Source: Gemmatimonadota bacterium
Lineage (GTDB): Bacteria > Gemmatimonadota > Gemmatimonadetes > Longimicrobiales > Gaopeijiaceae
DNA: 64,000 nt
Reading direction: 5' to 3'
Assembly: GCA_041390105.1 (NCBI GenBank)
Contig: JAWKQO010000004.1
Coordinates: 310,001 to 374,000 of the forward strand
The position numbers and the translations under genes were made by a program. Positions 17,453 through 26,100 of this stretch are shown one piece after another (within the stretch, counting starts at the first letter, position 1; every line of letters begins with the position of its first letter). The notes under the pieces were generated by a model, which was given only the letters and a program-made list of their open reading frames with translations, made no database searches and was not told the DNA's origin.

Positions 17453-19180
17453 TCAGCGAGGGACCGCGCGATAGATGGCCTCGCCTTCCAGGAGGGTGAG
17501 CACCACCTGCGCACGGTGGATCTCCTCTGGAGGGGTCTCGAACAAATCGCGATCCAGCACGATCAGATCGGCGAGCTTCCCGACCTCCAGCGACCCACTC
17601 CGGTCGTCCTCGAAATTGACGAACGCCGACCCCACCGTGTACGCGTCCAGGATGGTGGCCAGATCGACGCGCTGCTCCGGGTTCCAGACCGCCTCGTCCG
17701 GGGCCGCCTCCAGGCTTCGGTGCGTGACAGCCACCTGGATCGCGTCCAGCGGGTTCAACGACGACACAGACCAATCGCTTCCGGCGGCGACCCTGGCGCC
17801 GCTCTCCACCACGGAGCGGATGGGATACTGCCAGCGCGAGCGCTCCGGGCCCAGCCGGGGCTCGGTCAACTCCGTCATGTACGAGTCCGCGAACGACCAG
17901 AGGGGCTGGAAGTTCGCGACGGCACCCAGCTGGGCGAAGCGGGGAAGGTCCTCGGGCGCGAACAGCTGGATGTGGGCGAGATGGTGGCGGCTGTCGCGCA
18001 CGCCGTTCACGCGCCGCGCCGACTCCAGCGCGTCCAGCCCCATGCGGATGGCCCGGTCACCGATCGCGTGCATGTGTACCTGCATGCCGGCACCATCCAG
18101 GCGCGTGACAATGCTGTCCAGTCGAGCCTGGGAATAGTTGGGGATTCCGCGGCCGTCCGGACCGGAGCGGCCGGGATCTTCTCCTGGGAGGGGGAGGTAG
18201 GGATCGAGTAGCGCGCCGGTGGCTCCTTCGATGACCCCGTCCACGAAGATCTTGGCCGAGCCCGCCTCGAGACGCCGGCCCCGGTAGCGTTGCCGACGCT
18301 CCAGCATCTCCTCCACCTGCTCGGCACCGCGCGTACGATCCACATGCTGGGCGGCCCGGACGCGCGCGCTGAGCCACCCGTCGCGATCGGCGGTCGCGTA
18401 CGCCTCGAGCAGGGCCTCGGATGCGCTGGCCTCCTGGAAGGACACGATGCCGAAGCGCGCCATGCGCTCCAGCGCCCGCCGCAAGCCACGCTGGTATTCC
18501 TCCTGCGAGGTGGGGGGAAGGTGCCGGGAGACCAGGTCCGACGCGTCCTCCCGCAGCGTGCCCACGGGCTGGCCCGCACGGTCACGCACGATCACGCCCG
18601 CCTCGGGATCCGGGGTCTCCGCAGTCACGCCGGCAACCTCCAGTGCAGCCGAGTTGACCCAGGACGTGTGCCCATCCGCGGAGGACAGGAAGGTGGGGAC
18701 GCTCCCCGTCAACGAGTCGAGGGTCTCACGCCGCGGCGCACCGCCTGGAAACAACCCCAAATCGAACCCCCCGCCCGTGATCCAGCCGGCGGCACCGCTG
18801 CGTGTTGCGCAGCCTGCGATGCTGTCGCGCACGGCCTCCAGCGTGGTGAGCTCATTCAGGTCGCACTGACCCAGCTCCACTCCGGCCGTGATTGCGTGCA
18901 CGTGCGCGTCGCGAAAGGCGGGAAGGGCCATCCGGCCCTCCAGCTCGACGATCTCCGTATGCCCGTCCACCCACGCTTGGGCGCCAGCGGCGCTGCCGAC
19001 GAATACGATCTTGTCACCACGGATCGCCAGCGCTTCCGCCCGGCTCCGGGTGGCGTCTGCCGTGTAGATGTGCCCCCCGCGCAGGACCAGATCGGCGGAG
19101 GGGGGACCACAGGCCGCAGTCAGTAGGACACCGAACACCACAAAGCGCCGGCGCTCCGCGTCCCACGCTTCAGGCCACAT
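17453..19180 (-). CDS. amidohydrolase lipoprotein, YtcJ-like
   Basis: This is a 575-residue metal-dependent amidohydrolase of the YtcJ/exoenzyme-regulatory (DUF1566-independent) type with an N-terminal lipoprotein signal (RRRFVVFGVLLTAAC). The beta-sandwich entry reads LVLRGGHIYTADATRSRAEALAI, the first metal motif is FRDAHVHA, a middle HMHAIGDRAIRMGLDAL supplies further His ligands, and VAAGSDWSVSSLNPLDAI supplies the late Asp. Relatives act on N-substituted amides or formamides; the physiological substrate is unknown. Its 5' end overlaps the 3' end of the upstream aldehyde dehydrogenase gene by 11 bases, indicating coupling. A second YtcJ-like gene is at 31767-33443. Confidence 0.9.
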   Translation of the reverse strand: MWPEAWDAERRRFVVFGVLLTAACGPPSADLVLRGGHIYTADATRSRAEALAIRGDKIVFVGSAAGAQAWVDGHTEIVELEGRMALPAFRDAHVHAITAGVELGQCDLNELTTLEAVRDSIAGCATRSGAAGWITGGGFDLGLFPGGAPRRETLDSLTGSVPTFLSSADGHTSWVNSAALEVAGVTAETPDPEAGVIVRDRAGQPVGTLREDASDLVSRHLPPTSQEEYQRGLRRALERMARFGIVSFQEASASEALLEAYATADRDGWLSARVRAAQHVDRTRGAEQVEEMLERRQRYRGRRLEAGSAKIFVDGVIEGATGALLDPYLPLPGEDPGRSGPDGRGIPNYSQARLDSIVTRLDGAGMQVHMHAIGDRAIRMGLDALESARRVNGVRDSRHHLAHIQLFAPEDLPRFAQLGAVANFQPLWSFADSYMTELTEPRLGPERSRWQYPIRSVVESGARVAAGSDWSVSSLNPLDAIQVAVTHRSLEAAPDEAVWNPEQRVDLATILDAYTVGSAFVNFEDDRSGSLEVGKLADLIVLDRDLFETPPEEIHRAQVVLTLLEGEAIYRAVPR

Positions 19181-20537
19181 AGACGGTCTTGATGTTGACG
19201 AACTCCCGGATTCCGAACTCGGACAGCTCGCGGCCGTACCCCGAGGTCTTGATCCCCCCGAAGGGTAGGCGTGGATCGGACTTCACGAAGGCATTGACGA
19301 AGCAGGAGCCCGCTTCGAGGCGATGTCGGGCGATGTGCTCCCCACGCTCCAGGTCGCGAGTGAAGACCGCCGCGCCCAACCCGAACTCACTTCGGTTGGC
19401 GAGGTCGATGGCCTCGGCCTCGTTCCCGGCGGGAACGATGGCCGCTACCGGCCCGAACAGCTCCTCGTCGAACGCGGGCATCCCCGGGTGCACTCCCGCC
19501 AGTACGGTCGGCGGGTAGAACGCTCCCTCGCCGTCCGGGACCCGGCCACCAAGCAGAAGACGTGCGCCCGCCTCGACGCTCCGGAGGACCTGAGCGTGCA
19601 ATTCGTCGCGCAGATCGGTGCGAGCCAGGGGACCGATGTCCGTTCCAGCGAGCATGGGATCGCCGACAGTGCGCGCCGCCATCTGTTCGACGCACAGGCG
19701 CTCGAAGTCCGCGAGCAGTGGTTCGACCACGATGAAGCGCTTGGCGGCGATGCAACTCTGCCCGTTGTTGATCAGTCGACTGGTCACACAGGTCGCCACG
19801 GCCTGATCGAGGTCCGCGTCGGCGAGCACCACGTAAGGATCGCTCCCGCCCAGCTCGAGTACGGTCTTCTTGAGCATCTCCCCGGCCTTGGCGGCCACGC
19901 TCTTCCCTGCCGGAGTGCTGCCCGTCAGGGTGACCGCGGCCACGCCCGGGTGTTCGATGACCCTTGTCACCGCGCTCCCCGGGATCAGGAGGCTCCGGAA
20001 CAGGTCCTCCGGGAATCCGGCGTCCCGGAACAGGTCCTCGATCGCGAGCGCACATCCCATCACGTTGGAGGCGTGTTTGAGGATGCCGGCGTTGCCCGCC
20101 ATCAGGGCAGGGGCCGCGAAGCGGAGCACCTGCCAGAAGGGGAAGTTCCAGGGCATCACCGCCAGGACCACCCCAAGGGGCTCGAACGCCACGAAGCTTC
20201 GACGCGCATCGGTCTGAACCGGCTGGGCTGCCAGGAAGCGCTCCCCGTGCTCGGCGTAGTATTCGCAGACCCAGGCGCACTTCTCCAACTCGGAACGCGC
20301 GCCCGTGATGGGTTTTCCCATCTCGCGGGTCATCAGCTCCGCCAACTCCTCCTGCCGCTCCCTCAGCAGCTCGGCTACCCGACGCATCGGGGCGGCCCGG
20401 CGCTCGAACGAGGTCGCGCGCCAGCCCCGGTGCGCGGCTTGCGCGCGTTCCACGATCGCCGCGACCACTTCGTCCGACATCGTCTCGAAGGCGCGCAGGG
20501 TCTTCCCGGTGGCCGGGTCGACGCTGATCAGTGCCAT
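19170..20537 (-). CDS. NAD(P)-dependent succinate-semialdehyde-type dehydrogenase
   Basis: This cytoplasmic aldehyde dehydrogenase has 455 residues from the ATG of MALISVDPATGK, which is the usual start of the YneI/GabD-like group. The frame extends upstream, but the extension has no family similarity. Catalytic residues are present: Asn in PWNFPFW, general base E228 in LELGGSDP and nucleophile C262 in NNGQSCIAAKR. It would oxidise succinate semialdehyde or a similar aldehyde to the acid. It is the first gene of a minus-strand unit with the amidohydrolase, DUF5916 and YkvA genes. It diverges from mmsA, so two semialdehyde dehydrogenases share one control region of about 140 bases. Confidence 0.9.
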   Translation of the reverse strand: MALISVDPATGKTLRAFETMSDEVVAAIVERAQAAHRGWRATSFERRAAPMRRVAELLRERQEELAELMTREMGKPITGARSELEKCAWVCEYYAEHGERFLAAQPVQTDARRSFVAFEPLGVVLAVMPWNFPFWQVLRFAAPALMAGNAGILKHASNVMGCALAIEDLFRDAGFPEDLFRSLLIPGSAVTRVIEHPGVAAVTLTGSTPAGKSVAAKAGEMLKKTVLELGGSDPYVVLADADLDQAVATCVTSRLINNGQSCIAAKRFIVVEPLLADFERLCVEQMAARTVGDPMLAGTDIGPLARTDLRDELHAQVLRSVEAGARLLLGGRVPDGEGAFYPPTVLAGVHPGMPAFDEELFGPVAAIVPAGNEAEAIDLANRSEFGLGAAVFTRDLERGEHIARHRLEAGSCFVNAFVKSDPRLPFGGIKTSGYGRELSEFGIREFVNIKTVYVA

Positions 20538-20676
20538 GTGGCTTTCTCCAAATCCCAGGCCCGGATGATCCCCACGACGGTGTGGCTCCCTGGACGCTCC
20601 CTTCCCTGAGCCTCTATTGTGGCCCTCGCTGACCCTTCTTGGAAACTCCCACCCCTCCCGTTGCGGCGAGCCGTTC

Positions 20677-22206
20677 ATGGAACCAGTGACCCAGCGTCCC
20701 ACCGAGGCCCCGGGCGCGCCGCGAGCGCTCCATCATTTCGTGGCGGGAGCGCTCCGAGCGGGGACGTCGGGGCGCACTTCGCCGGTCTACGACCCTGCCC
20801 GCGGTGTACAGACCGGTCTGGTTCCGCTGGCCGGTGTCCACGAGGTCGACGAGGCAGTCGCCAATGCTCAGGCCGCCTTCGAAGAGTGGCGGCACGTGAG
20901 CATCGCCCGTCGTACGAAGTTGATGTTCCGCTTTCGGGATCTCGTGGAGCGCAACGCCGGCGAGATCGCTCGGCGCCTGACGGCCGAGCACGGCAAGGTA
21001 CTGGCGGACGCACAGGGCGAGGTGGCGCGCGGACTGGAAAACATCGAGTACGCCTGCGGGCTGGCCGAGCTCCTGAAAGGCACCTACAGCGAACAGGCCT
21101 CCACGGGCATCGACGTGTACTCCGTCCGACGCCCCCTGGGAGTCGTTGCCGGCATCACTCCCTTCAACTTTCCGGCGATGGTGCCGCTGTGGATGCTTCC
21201 CAACGCCATCGCCTGCGGGAACACCTTCGTTCTGAAGCCGTCCGAGCGCGACCCGTCCGCACCCTCGTTTCTGGCGGAGCTGTTCCATGAGGCCGGCTTC
21301 CCGGCAGGCGTCCTCAACGTCGTGCACGGCGACCGTGTGGCGGTCGACCGCCTGCTCGTCCACCCCGACGTGAAGGCCGTGAGCTTCGTGGGCTCCACCC
21401 CGGTCGCGCGCCACGTGTACCAGACGGCCACGGCCCACGGCAAGCGCGTCCAGGCTCTGGCCGGAGCCAAGAACCATATGGTCGTGCTCCCCGACGCCGA
21501 CGTGGATCTCGCGGCCGACTCTGCCGTGTCCGCCGCGTACGGTTCGGCGGGCGAACGCTGCATGGCCATCTCGGTCGTGGTCACGGTGGGGAAGGTCGCC
21601 GACCCGCTGGTCACCGCCATCGCGGACCGCCTGCCCCGGCTCCGCGTCGGATCCGGATTCGATCCGGATTCCGAGATGGGTCCACTGATCACGCGGGAGC
21701 ACCGGGACCGGGTGGCACGCTACCTGGACGAAGGGGCGCGCGACGGTGCCCAGGTCATCGTGGATGGTCGCAAGACGGCCTTCGAAGGCGACGGCTTCTT
21801 CCTGGGAGCCTCGCTGCTCGACCGGGTGCGCCCGGGGATGAGCGTGTACGAGGACGAAATCTTCGGACCCGTGCTGTGCGTCCTGCGCGTCGACACCTAC
21901 CAGGAAGCGGTCGACCTGATCGCAAGGAATCCCTGGGGCAACGGCGCGGCGATCTTCACGCGCGACGGAGGCGCGGCCCGGCGCTTCCAGGAGGATGCCG
22001 ACGCCGGCATGGTGGGGATCAACGTCCCCATCCCCGTTCCGGTGGGCTACCACTCGTTCGGCGGCTGGAAAGAGTCGGCCTTCGGAGATCACACGATCTA
22101 CGGTCCGGAGGGCGTGCACTTCTACACGAAGCCCAAGGTCCTCACCGTGCGTTGGCCCGACCCCTCGGGCAGTCGTGTCGACCTGGGCTTTCCCACCAAC
22201 CGCTGA
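20677..22206 (+). CDS. mmsA: CoA-acylating methylmalonate-semialdehyde dehydrogenase
   Basis: This 509-residue enzyme converts methylmalonate semialdehyde plus CoA and NAD+ to propionyl-CoA in valine, inositol and beta-alanine breakdown. Family marks are GITPFNFPAMVPLWMLPNAIA, the segment ALAGAKNHMVVLPDA (which replaces the general-base Glu region of ordinary aldehyde dehydrogenases) and catalytic C295 in GERCMA. The C-terminal GWKESAFGD and GVHFYTKPKVLT are also typical. The ATG at 20677 gives the normal N-terminal length; the open frame continues upstream without similarity. It converges with the RNA methyltransferase gene after 34 bases. Confidence 0.94.
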   Translation: MEPVTQRPTEAPGAPRALHHFVAGALRAGTSGRTSPVYDPARGVQTGLVPLAGVHEVDEAVANAQAAFEEWRHVSIARRTKLMFRFRDLVERNAGEIARRLTAEHGKVLADAQGEVARGLENIEYACGLAELLKGTYSEQASTGIDVYSVRRPLGVVAGITPFNFPAMVPLWMLPNAIACGNTFVLKPSERDPSAPSFLAELFHEAGFPAGVLNVVHGDRVAVDRLLVHPDVKAVSFVGSTPVARHVYQTATAHGKRVQALAGAKNHMVVLPDADVDLAADSAVSAAYGSAGERCMAISVVVTVGKVADPLVTAIADRLPRLRVGSGFDPDSEMGPLITREHRDRVARYLDEGARDGAQVIVDGRKTAFEGDGFFLGASLLDRVRPGMSVYEDEIFGPVLCVLRVDTYQEAVDLIARNPWGNGAAIFTRDGGAARRFQEDADAGMVGINVPIPVPVGYHSFGGWKESAFGDHTIYGPEGVHFYTKPKVLTVRWPDPSGSRVDLGFPTNR

Positions 22207-22240
22207 CGCCGCGCGGGGCATCCCACGGGGAACGGCCTTC

Positions 22241-23356
22241 TCAGGGAACCGTGCCGACGAAGAGCGTCACCGGCACGCCGCCATTCGTGGTGCGCAGCTG
22301 CGCCTCCAGGTCCAGCTGCAACCGGCCCACCAGGGATCGGTCGGTGCCGAGCACAGCGACCTGCCACCCTCGGAAATCGCCTCGCAGCACCTGACCGAAC
22401 CGATCGTACAGATCGCGCAGGTCCTTGCCGCCCCGCACCCGCAGCCCGTAGGGCGGATTGGTGAGGACCAGCCCCACGCCCGGGGGAGCTCTGAGGTCGG
22501 AGACCGGGCTCCGTTCCAGGACTACATCCCCGAGAACGCCGGCGCGTTCTGCATTGGCGCGCGCGGCCGCCACTGCACCCTCATCGCGATCCGGGCCGCG
22601 GATGGGTGCCGGTGCACGCGGAAGTACGGCAGCGGCCACCTGGCGTCGCACCTGCTCCAGCACGGCGCCGTCCGCCCAGGGCCAACGCTCCAACGCAAAG
22701 CCGCGGCCAGCCCCCGGAGCCATCTGGCGGGCGAGAAGCGCGCCTTCGATGGCGACCGTGCCCGAGCCGCAGAACGGATCCACCAGCGGCCGACCGCCGT
22801 CCCATCCGCACGCCAGTAGGAGCGCCGCGGCCAGCGTCTCCCGCAGCGGCGCCTTCGCAGTGGCCAGGCGATATCCCCGGCGATGCAGCAGCTCCCCCGA
22901 GCTGTCGATGGAGAGGGTGCACTGGTCGCGGTGGATGCGCACGACGACCAACGCCGCGAGGCCGTCGTCGTCGGGAACAGCTCCCTCTGCGCCGAGCACG
23001 CCCCGCAACCGCTCCTCCACCGCCCGCTGATGGTAGAGCCGCGACTTGCTGCAGGTCACCCGGAAGCGCACTGCTGAGCCGGGCTCGATCCAGCGCTGCC
23101 AGTCGACGACCGTGGCCCCTTTGACGAGCTCGTCGAAATGGGCTGCGCGGAAACGGGCGATCCGGACCAACACGCGACTCGCCGTACGCGAACAGAGGTT
23201 GACCCTGCAAAGACCCGCGAGGTCGGTCCGAAACTCCACGCCCTCCGGGGCGACCCGGCCCGCGGCCACGCCCAGGCCCGCCAGCTCGGCCGCGAGCACG
23301 GGCGCCAGTCCGGGTGCGGCCACCGCGAACGCATCGAGGTGTTCGGGAGTCCCCAT
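22241..23356 (-). CDS. THUMP-domain class I SAM-dependent RNA methyltransferase (RlmL-like)
   Basis: This 371-residue enzyme is predicted to methylate the exocyclic amine of a guanine in 23S rRNA or tRNA. A THUMP-type RNA-binding domain covers about residues 1-160 (including CSKSRLYHQRAVEERL). The Rossmann methyltransferase domain follows with LVDPFCGSGTVAIEGALLA for SAM binding and the catalytic NPPYG motif near residue 310. It matches the N-terminal methyltransferase half of RlmL without the fused RlmK domain. The ATG of MGTPEHLDAF was chosen; in-frame codons upstream have no similarity. It diverges from the S9 peptidase gene. Confidence 0.92.
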   Translation of the reverse strand: MGTPEHLDAFAVAAPGLAPVLAAELAGLGVAAGRVAPEGVEFRTDLAGLCRVNLCSRTASRVLVRIARFRAAHFDELVKGATVVDWQRWIEPGSAVRFRVTCSKSRLYHQRAVEERLRGVLGAEGAVPDDDGLAALVVVRIHRDQCTLSIDSSGELLHRRGYRLATAKAPLRETLAAALLLACGWDGGRPLVDPFCGSGTVAIEGALLARQMAPGAGRGFALERWPWADGAVLEQVRRQVAAAVLPRAPAPIRGPDRDEGAVAAARANAERAGVLGDVVLERSPVSDLRAPPGVGLVLTNPPYGLRVRGGKDLRDLYDRFGQVLRGDFRGWQVAVLGTDRSLVGRLQLDLEAQLRTTNGGVPVTLFVGTVP

Positions 23357-23462
23357 CCGCACAATCTGCCGCCGCGGCTGGCCAGGGCACAGCGGGGGCC
23401 GTCGCCCCTTGCCGGGGACCGTTCGCCGGGGAACCTTGGACCCCACCTACCGGAGTCACCCC

Positions 23463-23468
23463 AGGAGG
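23463..23468 (+). promoter_or_regulatory. perfect Shine-Dalgarno sequence of the S9 peptidase gene
   Basis: AGGAGG lies four bases before the ATG at 23473. It fixes the start of the S9 peptidase gene downstream of a longer open frame and is the strongest ribosome-binding site in the window. Confidence 0.75.
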
Positions 23469-23472
23469 CCTC

Positions 23473-25512
23473 ATGTCCCTGTCCCGCGTGGCGCTGATGG
23501 TCGGCGCCCTTCTCACGACGTTTCCCAACGGCGGCGCCTTCGCTCAGACCCAGAGTGGAGAGGAAGGTTGGACGGCGGCGCTGCAGATGCGCTACCGCAG
23601 CGTGTCCGGCACCACGCTATCTCCGGACGGGGCCTGGGTGGCGTACGTCGTGCGAGAACCGCTCATGGAAGGCGAGAAGTCCGAGTACGTCAGCCAGATC
23701 TGGCTGGCCTCCACGGACGGCGCCACGGTGCTCCAGTACACCCGCGGAGAGAAGTCCTCGGACGCTCCGGCCTTCAGCCCGGACGGCCGCACACTGGCGT
23801 TCACGTCGTCCCGATCCGGCAAGAACCAGGTGTGGTTGATCCCGATCGGCGGCGGCGAGGCGCAGCAGCTGACGGACGCTGAGACCGGTGTGGGGAGCTT
23901 TGCCTGGTCGCCGGACGGGTCGCGGATCGCCTTCCTGGCGGCGGACCCCGAGACCGAGGCGGAGAAGGAAGCCAAGCGTGAGAAGCGCGACGTCATCCTC
24001 TTCGATCAGGACTTCAAGTACGCACACCTCTATGTGGTCGAGGTCGCGGCCGCCTCCGCCGGGGAGCCGGCGTCGGCCACGCGCCTGACCGAGGGAGCCT
24101 TCCACCTCACCTCATTCGACTGGTCGCCCGACGGATCCCGCATCGTCTTCGCGTCACAGCCCGATCCGCGGATCAACACCGGCATGATCGCGGGCGACAT
24201 CCAGGCGGTCGCTGCCAATGGCGGCGCGCCGACGCCTCTGGTGATGGGGGCGGGCGCCGAGGGATCCCCGCACTGGTCCCCCGATGGCCGCTGGATCGCC
24301 TACGTCTCCAGTGGCGACCAGCCAGAACCGATCGGCCTGGGAGACGTCTACGTGGTCTCGGCGGATGGCGGCGCACCCCGACGACTGGCCGAGACCCACG
24401 ACCGCTCCGCCAACCTCGTAGGCTGGTCGCGCGACGCGCGTTCGGTCTATGTCGCCGAGTCCGTCCGCACCACCACCCAGATCTTCGCGCTTCCGGTCGA
24501 TGGCTCCGCCCCCCGCCCGCTCACCAACGGCGAGGGCGTGCACGGTGCCCCGGCCTTCTCGGCGGCAGCCGATCGCATGGCGTTCACGTGGCAGACCTCC
24601 GACATGCCTCCGGACGTGTATGTCTCGGCGATCGACCGCTACCAACCCCGCAAGCTGACGGACATCCATGCGGGCGTGCCGCGGCCCCCGCTCGGGCGCA
24701 CCGTGGTGTTGAACTGGACGTCCAAGGACGGTACGCCGGTGGAGGGTCTTCTGACCTATCCCATCGGCTACCAGGAGGGGCGCCGCGTGCCGCTGATCTT
24801 GAACGTGCACGGCGGACCCGCAGGCGTGTTCTCGCAGTCGTTCACAGGCAGCCCGGGCATCTACATGCTGCAGACCTTCGCGCAACAGGGCTACGCGATC
24901 CTGAGGCCCAACCCGCGCGGAAGCACCGGCTACGGCAAGGACTTCCGGTACGCCAACTTCATGGATTGGGGCTATGGCGACTTCGAGGACTTGATGACGG
25001 GCGTGGACCGGGCCATCGAGATGGGCGTGGCCCATGCGGACTCACTGCTGCTCATGGGCTGGAGCTACGGCGGCTACATGACCTCGTTCGCGGTGACCCG
25101 CACAGATCGCTTCCGAGCCGCCAGCATGGGGGCGGGGCTCCCCAACCTCATCAGCATGGTGACCACGACGGACATCCAGGACTACCTGGCCGGCCATATG
25201 GGTGGTGAGTTCTGGGACGACTACGAGACCTACGAGAAGCACTCCGCCATGTATCGGATCAAAGAGGTGGTGACCCCGACGCAGGTCATCCACGGAGCGG
25301 AGGACGAGCGGGTGCCCTTCACACAGGGACAGGAGTTCTACCGCGCCTTGAATCGACGCGGAGTACCCACGGAGTTCATCGTCTACCCGCGCACGCCGCA
25401 TGGGCCTCGTGAGCCGAAGCTGTTGATGGACGTGACGGGCCGCATCCTGTCGTGGTTCGATGTGCACCTGCGTGGCCCCCGTGCCCGAGCGGATGCTGAT
25501 GTGAGTCCTTGA
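23473..25512 (+). CDS. S9 family prolyl oligopeptidase-type peptidase
   Basis: This exported serine peptidase of 679 residues belongs to the S9C acylaminoacyl-peptidase/dipeptidyl-peptidase-like group. The signal peptide ends near GGAFAQ. Residues about 30-410 form WD40-like beta-propeller repeats (TLSPDGAWVAY, FSPDGRTLAF, WSPDGSRI, WSPDGRWIAY). The alpha/beta hydrolase domain carries the catalytic triad S531 (GWSYGGYM), D611 (GAEDERVP) and H643 (PRTPHGP). It should cleave short oligopeptides outside the cytoplasm. The ECF sigma/kinase pair starts 27 bases downstream on the same strand, so a common transcript is possible. Confidence 0.94.
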   Translation: MSLSRVALMVGALLTTFPNGGAFAQTQSGEEGWTAALQMRYRSVSGTTLSPDGAWVAYVVREPLMEGEKSEYVSQIWLASTDGATVLQYTRGEKSSDAPAFSPDGRTLAFTSSRSGKNQVWLIPIGGGEAQQLTDAETGVGSFAWSPDGSRIAFLAADPETEAEKEAKREKRDVILFDQDFKYAHLYVVEVAAASAGEPASATRLTEGAFHLTSFDWSPDGSRIVFASQPDPRINTGMIAGDIQAVAANGGAPTPLVMGAGAEGSPHWSPDGRWIAYVSSGDQPEPIGLGDVYVVSADGGAPRRLAETHDRSANLVGWSRDARSVYVAESVRTTTQIFALPVDGSAPRPLTNGEGVHGAPAFSAAADRMAFTWQTSDMPPDVYVSAIDRYQPRKLTDIHAGVPRPPLGRTVVLNWTSKDGTPVEGLLTYPIGYQEGRRVPLILNVHGGPAGVFSQSFTGSPGIYMLQTFAQQGYAILRPNPRGSTGYGKDFRYANFMDWGYGDFEDLMTGVDRAIEMGVAHADSLLLMGWSYGGYMTSFAVTRTDRFRAASMGAGLPNLISMVTTTDIQDYLAGHMGGEFWDDYETYEKHSAMYRIKEVVTPTQVIHGAEDERVPFTQGQEFYRALNRRGVPTEFIVYPRTPHGPREPKLLMDVTGRILSWFDVHLRGPRARADADVSP

Positions 25513-25539
25513 TCGCCTGGCTCGAGAGGGCCTCGCCGC

Positions 25540-26100
25540 ATGAACACACCCCCGGATGTCACACGGCTCTTGCAGCGCATGTCGGACGGTGACGTGCGTG
25601 CCGTCGATCGCCTGCTCCCCGTGGTATACGACGAGCTACGAGAGCTTGCGCGCAAGGAGCTGCGACGGGAGCGCAGCGACCATACGCTGAACGCCACGGC
25701 GCTGGTCAACGAAGCCTATCTGCGCCTCGCCCAGCTCGACCGCATCGACTGGCGGGGACGAGCGCATTTCTTCGGCGCGGCCGCCCAATCCATGCGCCGC
25801 ATCCTCATCGACTACGCCCGCCGCCGCACGGCCGAGAAACGCGGCGAAGGCGCGGAGCACGTCTCCATCGATTCGGTGGTGGTGGCCGCCCGTGAACGGC
25901 CCGCCGATCTGCTGGCCCTGGACGAGGCACTGGCGCGACTGGAGGAGCTGGATCCCCGGCAGGCCCGCGTGGTCGAATGCCGGTTCTTCGCCGGCATGGA
26001 GGTCAAGGAGACGGCGGAGGCTCTGGGGATCTCACCGGCGACCGTGAAACGCGATTGGGTGCTCGCCCGGGCCTGGCTGAACCGGGAAATGGATTCGTGA
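25540..26100 (+). CDS. ECF-subfamily RNA polymerase sigma factor paired with a kinase
   Basis: This 186-residue sigma-70-like factor is of the ECF group that is commonly found next to serine/threonine kinases in Gemmatimonadota, Acidobacteriota and Planctomycetota. Region 2 includes VYDELRELARKEL and TALVNEAYLRLAQLD; region 4 is the helix-turn-helix VKETAEALGISPATVKRDWVLARAWL near the C-terminus. There is no extra regulatory domain and no anti-sigma gene beside it. Its TGA overlaps the GTG start of the kinase gene (GTGA), so both proteins are made together. This supports the idea that the kinase controls it by phosphorylation, though that is inference here. Confidence 0.92.
   Translation: MNTPPDVTRLLQRMSDGDVRAVDRLLPVVYDELRELARKELRRERSDHTLNATALVNEAYLRLAQLDRIDWRGRAHFFGAAAQSMRRILIDYARRRTAEKRGEGAEHVSIDSVVVAARERPADLLALDEALARLEELDPRQARVVECRFFAGMEVKETAEALGISPATVKRDWVLARAWLNREMDS

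Noticed and set aside
20614..22221. 535-codon minus-strand open frame antisense to mmsA
   Set aside because: Shadow of mmsA, whose catalytic motifs are complete on the other strand.
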